A stretch of DNA of 64,000 nt from NCBI RefSeq assembly GCF_033958435.1, contig NC_134138.1, forward strand, positions 180,962,798 through 181,026,797, read 5' to 3'. Shown piece after piece: positions 1 to 40,942 of this stretch; position 1 is the stretch's first letter, and the number at the start of each line of letters is the position of its first letter. The stretch comes from Carettochelys insculpta (lineage: Eukaryota; Chordata; Testudines; Carettochelyidae). The position numbers and the translations under genes were made by a program. Below the pieces are notes generated by a model, which was not told where the DNA came from, did no database searches, and saw only the letters and a list, made by a program, of their open reading frames with translations.

Positions 1-754
1 GCGCTACAGGACTGCTTGTTTTTTGATGAGGAGATGTCTGCTAGTGATAATTTTCATTAGGCTAGAAGGTCCGGACACTGACATCGTTCACAGATCCACA
101 GACCAGTTATTGTAGTTTGGTGAAGAGCAGTCCAGGATTTTCCTCACAACCCTCTCTTTTGTATGAGATGGTTAACCTAGAAAAAGATTAATTCCCCCTC
201 TAGACGTATTGAATCCTTGTCCCCCTGGTAACCAAAAAAAAAAAAAAAAAAAACAGCCTGATGTAATGCATATTTGCCCACTCAGGGCAAGATCGCTGGC
301 TCCTTTCACACAGGCCACCAAACAGCTCTTTGTGATCATTCGCTTCAAGCCCCCTAGGGTAGAGATGAAGAAGTGAATTCTTTTGAAGTTGTTGAATAAG
401 GCAGCACTTACAGGGACAAGCAGAGGTACTTGAGGAAAAAAAGATGTTGGAGATGCGTGGTACAGTCAAATGATGTGCATATATGCCTTGGCTATATTCT
501 TCCGTGTTCATGGGTCGGCATTCATAAATTGTCCTTTTCAGCGAATGCACTGAACACCAGAGCCACTGGGCCCAGCTTTTGCAGCAAAGCTTGCAAAATA
601 ATACTTCCCAAACGGTTCTTTTAGTTCTTAATCAGAATGCTAATATTCAGACCACTTTTCAAAAAGGTAAGTTGGGAATGATGATAGTTATTCCAGAGCA
701 CGTGAGAGTAAGAACTGGTGCTAATATATGTATTTGTAATTGTCATTTTTACAG
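1..754 (+). other. EGFR: Part of EGFR intron 15
   Basis: No exon is visible. Human exon 15 encodes cysteine-rich domain IV; no cognate cysteine pattern appears here, so that exon must lie upstream. A run of about 21 A sits at 234-254, possibly a retroposon tail on the + strand or a simple repeat. A 116-residue open frame on the minus strand (200-550) matches nothing I recognise and includes the poly-A run read as phenylalanines. Confidence 0.6.
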
Positions 755-28689
<27,935 letters not shown>

Positions 28690-30088
28690 CCACAGAAAAA
28701 CTTTTTCTTCTTGCAGTAATACCAACTAAAAGTCAGATGAACAACATGGCTGCTGCAGGATCAAACTGTGAACAGACAGAAAAGCAAATACTGTTCACTG
28801 ACAGACATGCTTTTCTCTTCAAGCCTGTGGGCTGAATTCACCAAACTCATTTTACTGTACATTCTGGGCTTTTCCTTGCCCTTCCACATACATAACTTAG
28901 GCACATACCATACACATGCACGTTGGACTAGAGCAAAAACTTCCTACAGATAAGAAATCACAGATGCATTCCTTTCGTTTTCAAATGGTAGCACTATAAA
29001 AAGCCATTTTGAGATAAACTGTAAGAATTCCTTTCTACAATGCATATTTCTATAAACATTTCTTTTGGAATTTTTGGATCTTTTGCAAGATGAGACACTT
29101 GCCTGCTGGATTGTTATATGACTCTCCAACCACCTGGAGGGAGAAAAAAGGAATATGTTGTTCAGTCCCCTGAGAAGAATTTTTTTCACACTCTTGGAAG
29201 TTAAATGGCTGTTCCAAATTATTGGCTCTTAAATATTGGCTCTTTTTACTGCCTTGTGGTACAAACAGGAAAAAAAAAGCTTCTGGGAGAAATGTGGATA
29301 GTCTGCTCGATGAGGCATGTGTTTTAAATGGAACAGGTTGGTGAAATTTTATAACCCCCGGTGTATTTAGCACAAGGACTTGATGGTTGCCCATATGACC
29401 TTACTGACCACTACTGCTGAAGACCAGCAGGAAGAACTCTACACACAGGAGAGTTGTTTGTAAATGTTTATGAAGTACTTTCATGTCTGTTTTCTCTATG
29501 TTGAATGCAAGCCTTCCTTCTTTCCTGTCCATTGGTTAGCTCTACGTTTTGTTAAATTGCATTTTAAACAAAAATTTTAATGATGTTGATATGGTTAAAA
29601 AATGAAGTGTCCGTTCCCTCTGTCTCAATCTCATTTGGAAAAACTTCCCAGAAAGGACAAGGAAATGTGAAAGATTGTTCATTGGATTACTAGTGAGAGA
29701 GGTGGTGAGCAGAATCCAACTGCACAAAATTAAATGTGACTAAGACAAAAATGCAAAAAATGCAAAGCGAGGAAGTAAGATTTGGTGGTGGTGGTGGTTG
29801 TTTTGTTTTGTTTTTTAAGTAGCTCAGTCAAAAAACATTTTTCCTCTGTAAGAATCCAAAGAAAAGGCCCATGGTGGGAGAGAGCAGGAGAGACTCATAA
29901 ATATAATCTGGTAAACTTGAGGCAGAGTATAGCCAACTTCTTTATCACTGTGTGGGAAGCTGTTGTCTCTTAGATGACTACTGCTGCTGTCTTCGGGTGG
30001 TCTTTTACATTGGATAGGATGGAAATACAGTGAGTAAATCAGGGGAAAGATAATAGTCTGAAGTGTTGGAATGCAATTGTTTAGTTTA

Positions 30089-30378
30089 GGCTGGGGTTCT
30101 GAATCTTCATTGCACCACAGCCCCCTTCTGACAACAGATTACTATGTGACCCCAGGAGAAGAGACTGAAGCCAGAGCCAGGTGAGGGAGTGAAAGAAAAG
30201 CCCAAGGGTTTCAGCCACAGAGGGGAGGCCTATAACCTGAGTCCCACCACCAAGCCTGAAGCCTTTGGACTTTGTCCTTAGGCAGTGGGATTCGGGCTCC
30301 AGACTCCAGCAAATCTAACACCGGACCTGGAGACCACATTAAAAAGTGGTTTCAACTCACAGTTTGACAACCTCTGGC
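30089..30378. mobile_element. hAT-type non-autonomous element inside the EGFR 3' UTR
   Basis: 290 bp with ends ggctggggttctgaatct and, reverse-complemented, gccagaggttgtcaaact. A perfect 8-bp direct repeat TTAGTTTA flanks it at 30081-30088 and 30379-30386. The interior (cagcccccttctgacaaca, gaccccaggagaag, gtttcagccacagagg, cattaaaaagtggtt) matches a family common in turtle genomes. No coding capacity. Confidence 0.9.
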
Positions 30379-33300
30379 TTAGTTTATTCTTCTGAAATTG
30401 GGTGTTCCTAATTGTCACAGTGGAATAATTCAGATCAATATTTGGCTTATTAAATATACAATATATCTATTGTACGTAAAGCCACTGTAGTACAGGAATT
30501 TACAGGGATTGCTTCTGTTTAAGTTGCATGTAGGCTTTAAAACTCCTGATGTTCTTTGACTACCTTTTTGTTATCATTTTGCTGTCTTCTTTCAAAGTGG
30601 TTTGAAAAACAATAGTTAAAGGATTGATTCAAAGTGTAACTAGTAATATAGAGGCATGCCTCCTCTGCCTTGCTGGGAAAAACCCTTACAGCCAATTAAC
30701 TGGATCTGAAGCCAGGTGTGAGTCAAGCATTTTCCACACTAAGATCCTTAGTTAATAGTTTACCATTTGGAAATTACTTGAGATGATGTAAAAACTGTAG
30801 CACACAAAGTATGTGTAATTTATACCTAAGATTATCAATGCAATCTATCGCATCAGGGAACTGTCAAATTTCACTCCTCTGTCACTATGTGTGGAATACC
30901 TCAATATAAATTCCAGTTGAATACTGTATTTGAGTCCAGGATCAGGTCCCAAGTCCTTAAAATATTGTTGTGGCAGATTTGTTTTGGGACAGTGCTGGGC
31001 AGATTTCTTTGAGGGGGGCAGAAATAAAGACGGGCAGGGTAAAATGTCTCATGTTAGAGCCATGTAGTAGACTGTTGTTGAAAGCCTATACATGTATAAT
31101 AATACGTCCTTAACAGTACAGAGTCTGGAGCTAGAGAGCAAATTTGGTCAAAATACATTTATTGTCATAGTCTTTGAGCACATCTCAGCTGGAGCCAGAG
31201 ACTTACCAATTGGTAAGACTGGAGCCAGAGACTTACAGAGACTATGAAACAACTTGTGTTATTTGCTTGAAACTAAAACTTTGAAAAAATTCTGCCCTCA
31301 AGTACAGTTTACCATTGTGTATCTGAAAGCAAGTTTTTGTCCCAATATCATGTTAAAAGTGCACTAGACACACACGCTCAAATAGACTTTCACCCATGTG
31401 TACACAGTCATTTTAATAATCTTTTATTCCTTTTTCCTCATTAACAAGCTCATAACAAGACTGTATGTTTGTCAAGTGACTTTCCAACGCAAGTCATGGA
31501 GAGTTTATAAGGTCTACTACTCAAAGAAATACAGTACAATACACTACTACATGGTTTCCTACAATCTTTCCAACACTATTCCCAAAATTATCCACTGATA
31601 TTTTTAGCTTTAAAAATGGTTATTTTTTAAAAAATAAAAAAGTTACTAGCTTTATGTAGCATTAAAACTATTTAACCTCGCTATATTTTTAAAGTGGGTC
31701 CTGAAAGATTTTGTAACCTGACCTCCATGAAAGCCAATGAGCGTTATGCAGCTATATCCTTTAATGGTGTTCAAGAAATTTAAGGTTGAGTTCTCTTTTT
31801 TTATTTATTGTTTAATTGAAAACAGAGAGAGAATTGTAGGAGCTACCTTCTGATACAAGATTTTCTGTAACTTATGAACTCTCCTAATTTATGTAGTACA
31901 GACGCTATGCTTATGAACTAATAATATTTTTAAATCCGATAAACGTGTCATGATTTCCTATTAGGTAGTCCTAAATTATTCAGCCACTTACAGAAATGAG
32001 CAGCAATGAGTACATCAGCATGGCAGCTGAGCTTCACTGTATCAAAATATTCCAGTGCTATTTATACTAAGTAAATGTGTGGTTTAAGTGATCTAATGTT
32101 TTTACTGGAGGATACAAATTGTGCAGGAACAATGGGAGTTATGTGGTAATTTCACCTTTTTGTGAAATCCTGATAAACACTGTTTAAGTAAACTCTGGAT
32201 TATAACCTTTCTCCTTCTGCATCTTAGGCCAATTAGTCACCCTCCTTATAGCTGAAATAAATGCATATAATTTAAAGGCTTATTGCCTTTTTAGGGGCAG
32301 TTGCACCTGTACACAGGTACAAAGGCAATGATAAGCGACACTTCAGGATCTCCTATAGATCACCTCCCCTAGAATGTGCTAGATTTCAGAGTAAATCTTC
32401 CTAAGTTTCTTATGATGACTATGAAAACAGTTGCATGTCACCACTCAACAGTCTACAAAAATGCTATTTAGCCTAAGTGAAAGCCTGAAACCATTTTGGC
32501 GTATTGTATAAAGTAAGTTTTCTGCAGGGTCCAATGCCCTTGTCTCATTGGCAAGTCAAACGAAGCAGTTTGACAAACTTTTTTGGTCAGACCAATTTGG
32601 AATGCATGGCACATCTTGACATTTTTAAAAAATGTTTAAGGTTGATTTGCTGCTCCTTCCTATCCCATTCAACTGATTTTTCAGGCCCTGAAGTAGTAGG
32701 TTGCATTGTATTTCCCCTGGAAAGGAAAAAAGGCCTGGGTGGGGTGTGGTGGGTGTAAGTAGAATTATATTGCAGGACCATTACCGGAGGATCTATACAC
32801 AATACGGATCCATTGGCCCAAATATGCTTAGAGAGGAAGCCACAGCAGTCATTGCATACTACTTCAGTTCGGCATGACAGTAGTAACTGTGAGTGAGTAA
32901 GTAGGTGCCTAGGGCCATACCTTCTGATGGGGGGAATATTATCCTCCCAACTTTAATATGGTTTGGTTTGGGGTTATTTTGAGGGCTGGGGGTTGGGTGC
33001 AAAATCAGTTTACTCAGGCTTTGTGCTACAAATGTGAATTTTATCCTGTGCGTAGAAGATCAAGTATGTGTAGTTCAGATCCAATTTAACAGGACTTCAG
33101 ATGACTGGGGCACCTCCTACAGAGAAGTGCCTGAGGTGTCAGTCTGTATGGGGATGAATAGCTCCATGCCCCTGAGTGACTCTTTGCATTTCCTGACAAA
33201 CACTCATTTAGAAGTTTAACATCTCCTATAGCACGTAAGCTGTTCCCTCTTCACTGTCCAATGGTAACATTGCCCTAGCTCTTTTCTTCATCTTCAGCAG

Positions 33301-34699
33301 CAGCGTCTTTTACATTTCTCCATGAGAAAACATTTTAGTTGGGACAAAGTGTCTGTCTGTTTTATCTCCCTCCCTGAAGAAAATGTACGGTAATTAAATT
33401 TTAAACACTGTAAAGTTACGCTGCCAAGTAGCACACTTCACCCGTGTGTTTTGGATCGTTGCTGTTAAATCACCACTGAACCAGATTTTTATATTGAAAT
33501 CTTGTTTTCTAGCTTTGCGTTCGCAATGAGGTTTGTTTCTTATCTGCTCTAACAAATGCCTTTTAAAGTCTTTTTAATAATTTTTTTTTAAAAAATCTGT
33601 AAAATAAAAAAATGACACATTTTAAAGAGCTCTTTAAATCGGGTTGTGTTAGGACCAAAGACAGAACATCTTCCTTTAAAACAAGAAAAAGAATAAATCA
33701 AAATGACGATTGACCGCATTTCTACAGCTGCTTATCTGTGGGAGAAATCACTGCCCCCTAATCCTGCATTGAGTCCCACTGAAGTTAATAGGGTTCTTCA
33801 TGAGAACAAGGATATGCCCACAGTGATCCAACTGGAGCTGTGTGTAACATATGGGCCAAATCTGATACCTTTATTTTGAGTCATGATCTGCTCAATCAAA
33901 ACTCTCATTAAATTAAGGGAGTTTGGGCCAAATAGGGACTCACTGAAAACTAAACAAAGACTTTAGGTTTTGGCTTAATGTCAGGGGTGGGGGATGAATT
34001 GAGGGGCTCATAATGAGTGATTGGATCACTGCTCTTTATCTGACCAAGGCTGTAGGCCGACCAAGGTTGACTCTCACTTTGTAAGCATGTTTTTTATTAC
34101 ATTATTTCTTTAAACGTGGCGTGTGGACAAAAAGCATGAAATTTCATGATGCACATCTGTGTCCCTGCCGTATTCTGCCTGCTTTACCAACTGCACACAT
34201 TTCTAGGCCACCAGTGTTTCCTTAAGATTATGGATTAGAAATTATGGTTATAATTTCCAATGATTGTCAGTAGGAATTCAGATGACTTTGAGAGGAGGAT
34301 GTAATACTCTTAGGCTATGGCATGGTTAGAATGTGGTAGGGTTCAAGTCAAGGAGAGGAATTCTTTAAGAGTGAACAAGGAAATCTAGAACACGGCTAGC
34401 AAAAACCACATGATGCATTGAGCCAACTCTGGTCCCAAAAGAGTCAGTGGCAAAATGTCTAAAGTCAGGATTTTGGTCCAGTAGGCTCTGCCTTGTGTCT
34501 GTGTAGCCCTCCCCTCGTTGTTACCTCCAAATAGTTCACCCTCCTTATGAGTAAGCTGAAAAATCAAAAAAACACTGCCCTAACCAATTGCTTTCTAAGG
34601 GATTTGTGACACGATACATGCGTTTAGCCCTCCCAGTGGTTCTGGCGATGTTTCCAAAACATCCTTCTAACAGCTGAGATGCCGTCTGAAGCATGGTAG

Positions 34700-34815
34700 T
34701 TTTGGAAAGCCATCAGCGTTGAGCTAACTCTGCTCCTACTCAGGTCAATGGGAATGTTACGATTTTAGTGGAAGCAGAGTGAAGCTGCTGTTGGATGCTT
34801 TTGAAAATCCCTCTC
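34700..34815 (-). repeat. Short dispersed repeat, inverted copy of the one in intron 21
   Basis: The order ttgagctaactctgctccta, ctcaggtcaatggg and ttttgaaaatccct is the reverse complement of the pattern at 21085-21195. The type is widespread in reptile genomes; I cannot assign a class. Confidence 0.5.
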
Positions 34816-35148
34816 GCAATGTGTTAGGGATCCAGTGTCAATTTTAGGTTGCTTTGTAATGATGCCATCAACTGGGAATAATGCCTTGGTTATTTTAAAA
34901 AAAAAAAAACTAAGTCCAGCAATATATCCATATAGACGGTACCTTTTAGCATTGTAAAGTTAATCGACTATTTTGAACGCACTATTTGTACAAATAAGAA
35001 ATGCTGTCTTTTATACAGTTTAATGGTTTATACTATTGATCAAAGATTGTTTGTATATTGTGTGATGATAATGAGGTGTGTATATTCTTAATTGTTTTTA
35101 ATTTTTGGACAACATTTATTGTAATATACAGTATTGTATTTAGGAGCA

Positions 35149-35154
35149 AATAAA
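35149..35154 (+). terminator. EGFR: Candidate distal EGFR polyadenylation signal
   Basis: Canonical AATAAA followed within 5-25 nt by a GT-rich stretch (tctggttgcctgtttggtaa), the expected downstream element. It is preceded by a TGTA-containing AT-rich stretch (35040-35135), which fits CFIm/UGUA-type upstream elements. A further AATAAA at 36318-36323 with a T-rich downstream region is an alternative. Confidence 0.6.
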
Positions 35155-36620
35155 TCTGGTTGCCTGTTTGGTAAGGTTAATAGCCATGGAAGAGCTAATG
35201 TTAAGTCTTTTCTTGAGAAAATTTGATTTTAAAAAAAGTGTCACTTTGGGGATTTAACCAGTGCTTACAGGTGTTAATAACAAGGGGCTTTTCCTCTCTC
35301 CAGCGCATTCATGCTGTCCTCATGACCAGTGTTCACTGTTGGAGTTTCATAGCATCGTATGAGACAACTAGCAGTTTTGTCCACCGCACTCTTTGAAATG
35401 CGCAGCAATGCCTCTCCATAATTTTATCACAAACATGAAACTAAGTCAAAGCAAAACCTCAGGCTCAAAACCATGGGGTATTTTGCTTTTGAGGCCCATG
35501 TTATTGCCCATTCGTAAATTGTATACTATGAAAAAAATCCCTTAGGCATCTCTCTCCACCAGCATGAGCAAAGCAAAAATCTGTGGTAAGGGCTTGGGAT
35601 ATAAATACATTAAAATAATATAAACACCAACAAAATATTTCAATACATTAGGGGAGAAAATTACTTGAAAAAGGCCTGGAAAAGGAAATAAAACTCACAG
35701 CTGCCCACCCTGACCCTACTCCGGGCAACAAACTAAATAGTCAAATGAAAAAAAGCAAACAATGAACTTTAGTTTTAAAACAGTACAGGAAAGAGGAGTT
35801 TCTCAGACTAACACGGAGACATGAACTAGCAGGGTTTCAGAAGAAGAGAAACCATGTAAATTAGGATCATAGCATATATAGGATATTAATCCAAATGGTG
35901 GAACTCCCCACTGACTTTAATAGCAGTTACATACAAGGATCAAGAGAAGCACATGGTCCTAAAATATAACAGTTTTATGAGTTATATAGAAGGGAAAGAA
36001 AAATTTAGTGTGCTTCCTTCAGCAGCAAAATACATTGTGTTGCTAAGATGGTAAAAGGTCAGACGAGTTGGAGTACAAGATCAGCCTGGATAAGTCCCCA
36101 TTATACTGACTTGTAAATTAATAGTTTTTTCTTTATAGATGAATTTTGTACACAGAGAAAAAGCCACTACAGCACCTTTCATCCAATCCCTTCCATTACG
36201 TAAGCCGCATGCTGAACCCCCTTGACTTATTTTATGCAGAAAATTATGTAGTTTTAAAACAGCCTATAATTGTGTCTCAAATGTCTAATGTGTATTAATG
36301 CATGATATTTTTATTTTAATAAAAGTAATGAAATTGACTTCTCTTTTTTGGGTTTTTTTTTTCTTTCTACAGATTAGTACAGTCCTGCAGACCTGCTACT
36401 ATCCACTTCATACCTGTGGACCATGTATGTGGATCTGACACATCTGTGTCAGTAGAACTCTGTAGAACAAAGTAGAACTCTGAGCAAATCTAGGTTGGGG
36501 GAGCTCCAGTTTCTTTCACAGGTTATAATTATCCTTTGCTCTTCCAAAACACCTTTCATACAAGGATCACCACACCAAACAGTAATCTGCAGTGTTGTAA
36601 TAACCACATTGATCTCAGGG

Positions 36621-36823
36621 TATCAGAGAGACAAGGTTGATGAGGTCATGTCATTTATTGGACCAGTTGCTGTTGGGGAAAGAGACAAGTTTATGATCTC
36701 ACACATTTTATTGATAGTTATCAGAGGCCTCAAGAAGAGCTCTGTATAAACTCAAAACCTTCTCTCTCTCACCAACGGATGGTCCAGTAAAAGAAATGAC
36801 CTCACTCACTTTGTCTCGCTAAA
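36621..36823. repeat. Palindromic dispersed repeat, possibly paired Penelope-type termini
   Basis: The left arm (tatcagagagacaaggttga onward, to about 36705) is the imperfect reverse complement of the right arm (about 36728-36823, ending cactcactttgtctcgct). Both contain the ttattggaccag motif common in reptile genomes. The right arm has caagaagagctctgtataaa followed by ctcaaaacc, a decayed version of a stem-loop motif. Confidence 0.6.
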
Positions 36824-37249
36824 TTCTACTTTAGGCTCACAACTTTCCTTGTAAGGCAGAAAATAGAATTATTACCCCATTTGACCAGTAGGAAAATTCA
36901 GACAGAGAAGTTTCATGATTTGCCCAAAAGCTGACAGACTGCGGAAGAGCTGGGGATACAACCCACAGCCATCATCTTCAAAAACAAATGCCTAAAGGTA
37001 GACTCCTGCATCCATAATGCTCCTAAGTATAATGGCCTGACACTCAGAGGTGCTGTACACAGATTAGTTTCTACTGACCTCAATGGCAGCAATATCAGTG
37101 AGAATCTACAGGGTAATGCTAGCATGTCTTTTTATCTAAAGGCGATAAAGGGATCAAAGGGTCTGAGTTATGACAAAGGGGTGTCTGTGATTGAGTTAGA
37201 TACTTGAGGCTAGACACCTAAACAGCAAAGATTGCATTATGGCCACAGA

Positions 37250-37305
37250 GGGTACGTCTACACTAATGCTAATCAAGTTAGCATGCTAAAAACAGAGCAT
37301 AAACA
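37250..37305 (+). mobile_element. Solo Harbinger-type terminus
   Basis: gggtacgtctacac matches the 14-nt family terminus and is followed by a small palindrome, tgctaatcaagttagca. No partner terminus is found downstream, so the element is truncated or unrecognisable. Confidence 0.45.
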
Positions 37306-37879
37306 TAGAGGGTGGGGATGTGAGCAGTGGGAAGGATTAGTTGCCCCAGCTGTGTCCCTGACATCAAACAAAACAAGGGACAGTATTTGTAAGAGTTGGT
37401 TATTCTGTTAGATAATATGAATTTGCCAAGGGAGAGAACTCAGGAAACACCCAGTATGGAGTTCAAAGCAGACCTGATAAAATACTAGGGTTATCAGCAT
37501 TGAGCCGAACCAGCACTAGGTCGCCCTACCAGATCGCAGTTACCTCTTTCACCTTTGGGCCCAATCTATTGTTGACTTGTGACCTTGTCATATATTTTAA
37601 GCTTGTGAAGCTGAATGACACCACCAGTAGGGCTTCTGAAGCTGGAACACAAGGGGGCAAGCAGGCAGCTCTTACAATTGGGTTATTAGGCTTGGCTATG
37701 ATTTCACATCTGTTTTATTAGTGTAAGCTACAGGTAGTCATGTGCCAGCCCTCCGTTGCCTGCAGAGCACTGTATAGCACTCTGGAAGTGACCCAAAGGG
37801 CCCAGGGTTCCAGCTGCTACCACTGCAGGCCTTTCAAAACCATCAGGCCCCGGGGCAGCTGCTCCCTTTACCCTCCCTT

Positions 37880-37916
37880 TCTGTGTGTGTGCGTGTGCGT
37901 GTGCGTGTGCGTGCGG
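37880..37916. repeat. (GTGCGT)n microsatellite
   Basis: Repeats of GTGTGC/GTGCGT hexamers in a short CpG-bearing tract. Confidence 0.9.
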
Positions 37917-38220
37917 GCGCCCCCTTTATACCCCACTTACCAATGAGGAGAGTGGCTGGTAACCAGACTGCAGTTTACCCTTGAGGCAAGGGACTGGACC
38001 TTCGACCACAGTTGGCTTCTGAGGCAAGTGGCACTACTAAGAATGGCCAGTCGTCCAGGAGAGAGGGGTGATACACAGGCCTCCGGATGTGCAAAAGAGG
38101 ATGTGCGGTACAGGGAGTGGCGTGGGTCCTAGGGTGATGGAGAGAACAGAAGTGATGGCAGGTGAGACACCTGCTGAGAAGGGTGTATGGTACTTTTTAA
38201 TGAACTAATTTCCAGAACAG

Positions 38221-38234
38221 CCAGTAGGGGGCAC
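38221..38234 (+). promoter_or_regulatory. CTCF-like core motif
   Basis: CCAGTAGGGGGCAC fits the 14-nt CTCF core CCASYAGRKGGCRS at every position. A TGAGTCA (AP-1 type) follows at 38243-38249 and a TATAAAA at 38266-38272. It lies about 3 kb past the inferred EGFR end. Confidence 0.5.
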
Positions 38235-40942
38235 CCCAGTGGTGAGTCACACCCTGTTGCAGGGATATAAAACCCATGGCCCTGTTCCTTTTTTGGTCTT
38301 TTGTGCACGCTCAGATCCCTGGACTGGTGTCAGCTGGAGCTATGACTTTGAATCACTCAGCTAATTGCGCGTTCATCTCTTTAGTGATTTAAGCATTGTA
38401 AGGATCTCAGGAGACCTTATTGGCTTAATGCTCAAGCTGAAAGTCTAGCTTGGTGGAATGCTATGAATAAGTGGAATGATACGAGTTTTTTTGTTTTTTT
38501 GTTTTGTTTTGTGTTTTTTTAAATTTAAGGGGATAATTGACTATATCTATTTCATGCACAAATCACGCCAAACCCCCTGAAAAAGAAAGGGTTCATAGGT
38601 GAAAGTTCTGTGTAGCCCACTTTCGGAAAGAGCCTGCAATAAGTTGATAACTACGTGTGACTGAGTATCATAAATGTATATAGTTTCATTATTGCTCAAG
38701 CTGCATGATAAAATTTGAATCTTCTGATGCTGACGTTCTCAAAAGTGGGAGTGTCCACGTTGGGAATTTGGCTTTGTTCAATCTCTCCTTTTAGACAACT
38801 GTACAATTACATTAGCGCCACTACCAATTGCATAGGCCAATGGTGTTCATTTGGGTACATGCTTGTGGTGATGGCCTTAAACCTTTCCCACAAAATATAC
38901 ATAAGTATGCACAATTAAGGGGCCGTACCATGGAAGGCCTTAACTCCTCATAGGTGATTCTGCACTATGAGTACATGCTTATGATTCTTCCTAAAGGCCG
39001 GGGGTGTGTCTCAAACCAAGGGTTGCAATGTTGTTGGCTGGGGCGGGTTTCATGAGCTGCCAGCCTCCATCCCCAAGTCTTACTTTGTCCCCAGCATTTA
39101 TAAGAATGTTACATATAAAAAGTGGGTTTTAGGGAGGGGGGAGATCACACTTGGTTTTGCTGTATGAAAGGGGTTATCAGCACCAAAATGTGAGCCCCAC
39201 AGTCCTTTCATGCTAACTCAGGGAAGCGTCTACTACCCACCCACCACCCACATCACAAGGGCCTTTTTAAAAATACAACTGCAAATCTAAATGAGGAAAT
39301 TTTTTTTCTAATTTTTTCAGAAGTAGTTCCAAACTTTTAAGATGTACCTTGTGTTGAACTGGGGACTTACCTCTGTTTTTGTGAAAGAGCACACACACTT
39401 CTACACTAGATACATCAACAATTTCTCCTTGTCACTCAGGAAAGGAAACCTACCTCAGTTCTGCGTGCTACATGGTTTGCATTGCCAGCATTAGACCCGT
39501 CTCAATCATGGCATGGGCCAACAAAAAAATCATAAAGCAGGTTGATGAAAGCGGGTAATGGCATGTCTGCAGGAGGGTGAGGCATCAGGGAAGCTGTTTT
39601 TGGCTTTAGCAAGCTTGTTAGAATGAAATGGCTGGGTCAGCTAGCTGTGTGGTGTTAGACTTAGATTTGTCAAGCTCCAGCTGAGTGGGCTGAATCATAT
39701 CTAGTTGGCGTGTAGTTTTTTTATGACGTCATCAACCTGGCTGACCAGAAGAGTGGAGGGCAGGAAGGAAGCATCGAGGGAAGGCAGGGTCCTGAGCTTA
39801 GAGGCAGGGCATTCTGCTTCTTGGGGATTCAGTCCTGCAAGGGTACTGAGTAGCAGCACTTATGCTCGTTTAACTGTAGGTTTAAATGTTTTTCTGGATT
39901 AGGACCAACGTGCTCGGCCCACAGTCCATAGCAGCCAACAAAAACCAAATGTATCAACTGGATCACAAAACATGTTTCAAACCCTAAAAATCATGGTATG
40001 TAACATGCCTCAACAAACCAGGCATGCATGGAGGCAGGGCTTGGATTGTTTTTTAAACTGTGTAGAGGAAATGGGTTAAAATAAACAAATGGAAAAAATG
40101 GTATATGAACTGGATCACTTACACTGCTCCAGTACAAATTAAGGGCCCAATCATGCAGCTGACATATCAGATCCTAATGACAGAATGAGTTACAAAGTAA
40201 CAGGCCTGCAGGTGCACATATGAGAGTGGGCTTTGGTGAGGCTCCGTAACGGGCATAGTTGCGAGATCAGTGTTTTGGCTGGGGAGCCAGGTCCTCTCTT
40301 GGATTTTTGGTTTACACCAAACTTCAGGGGACTCAAATCCAGCCTCAAAGGGTCACACAGTGTGAAACTTAGCACACGAGTCCTCAAAGCAGAAAGCCCT
40401 CTGTTGTGGGTTTTTTGGTTTTTGTTTTTTTTTTTTAAATGAGCACAGAAAATACGAGTTATTTGTCAAAGCAGCCTAGCGAGTTTAAAAATGAAAGTAA
40501 AAGGGCAAAAGGTAGGCTTTCAGCACAACTTAAAATTGTATGATTTTTTTTTTAAAAAAATTGCATATTGGTGGTCTATAACACAGAGCAGGTCTTTTCA
40601 CCTCTTATGCAGACTTCAGGCAACAAAGGCTTTAAACACAGGTTCTGTATATACAGCGACCTGTAATACTTGCTAGCCTTAAAAGACCTGATTCCCTACT
40701 GTTACGTTACTTTAGTGCCCATGTATTTGTATAAAACGTGTCTATGACTAGAGCTCTGAGGTGCTATGGAAATGCTAATAATAAGTGCAACACCATTGAA
40801 GTTAACATTTAATGTGAAGCTGAATCAATGCAGGGATGAATCGGTCTCATCAGCTGCAGTCGTCCTATGGTTGCTGAATATAGTAAGCAGACCTTACGAT
40901 GTTTTTAAACTATAATTTTTGGAGTAATTTTGAGACTGATAT

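Larger units (their letters stand above)
28690..35175 (+). other. EGFR: EGFR 3' untranslated region (inferred extent)
   Basis: From the stop codon to about 20 nt past the AATAAA at 35149. The resulting 6.5-kb length is close to the roughly 6-kb 3' UTR of the longest human EGFR mRNA. Earlier AATAAA hexamers at 31023, 31633, 32256, 33603 and 33692 could give shorter forms. It contains a hAT insertion (30089-30378), a TGG/TTTTG simple tract (29777-29815) and an inverted dispersed repeat (about 34700-34815). No long open frame is present. The end point is inferred from motifs only. Confidence 0.6.
35176..40942. other. Downstream flank, first part
   Basis: No gene is recognised. It contains a palindromic repeat (36621-36823), a MIR/L2-like stretch (about 36840-36960, attattaccccatttgacc then tttgcccaaaagctgacaga), a Harbinger end (37250-37305), a GTGCGT microsatellite (37880-37916), a CTCF-like motif with AP-1 and TATA-like sequences (38221-38272), and a TGACGTCA at 39724-39731. 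From 38600 to 40940 nothing else is evident. Confidence 0.6.

Noticed and set aside
200..550. 116-residue open frame on the minus strand, suspected exon
   Set aside because: It runs through a poly-A tract that reads as phenylalanines, has no splice context and matches no protein family I know.
38266..38272. TATA box of an unannotated gene
   Set aside because: There is no following open frame or splice pattern; listed only as part of the regulatory-like cluster.
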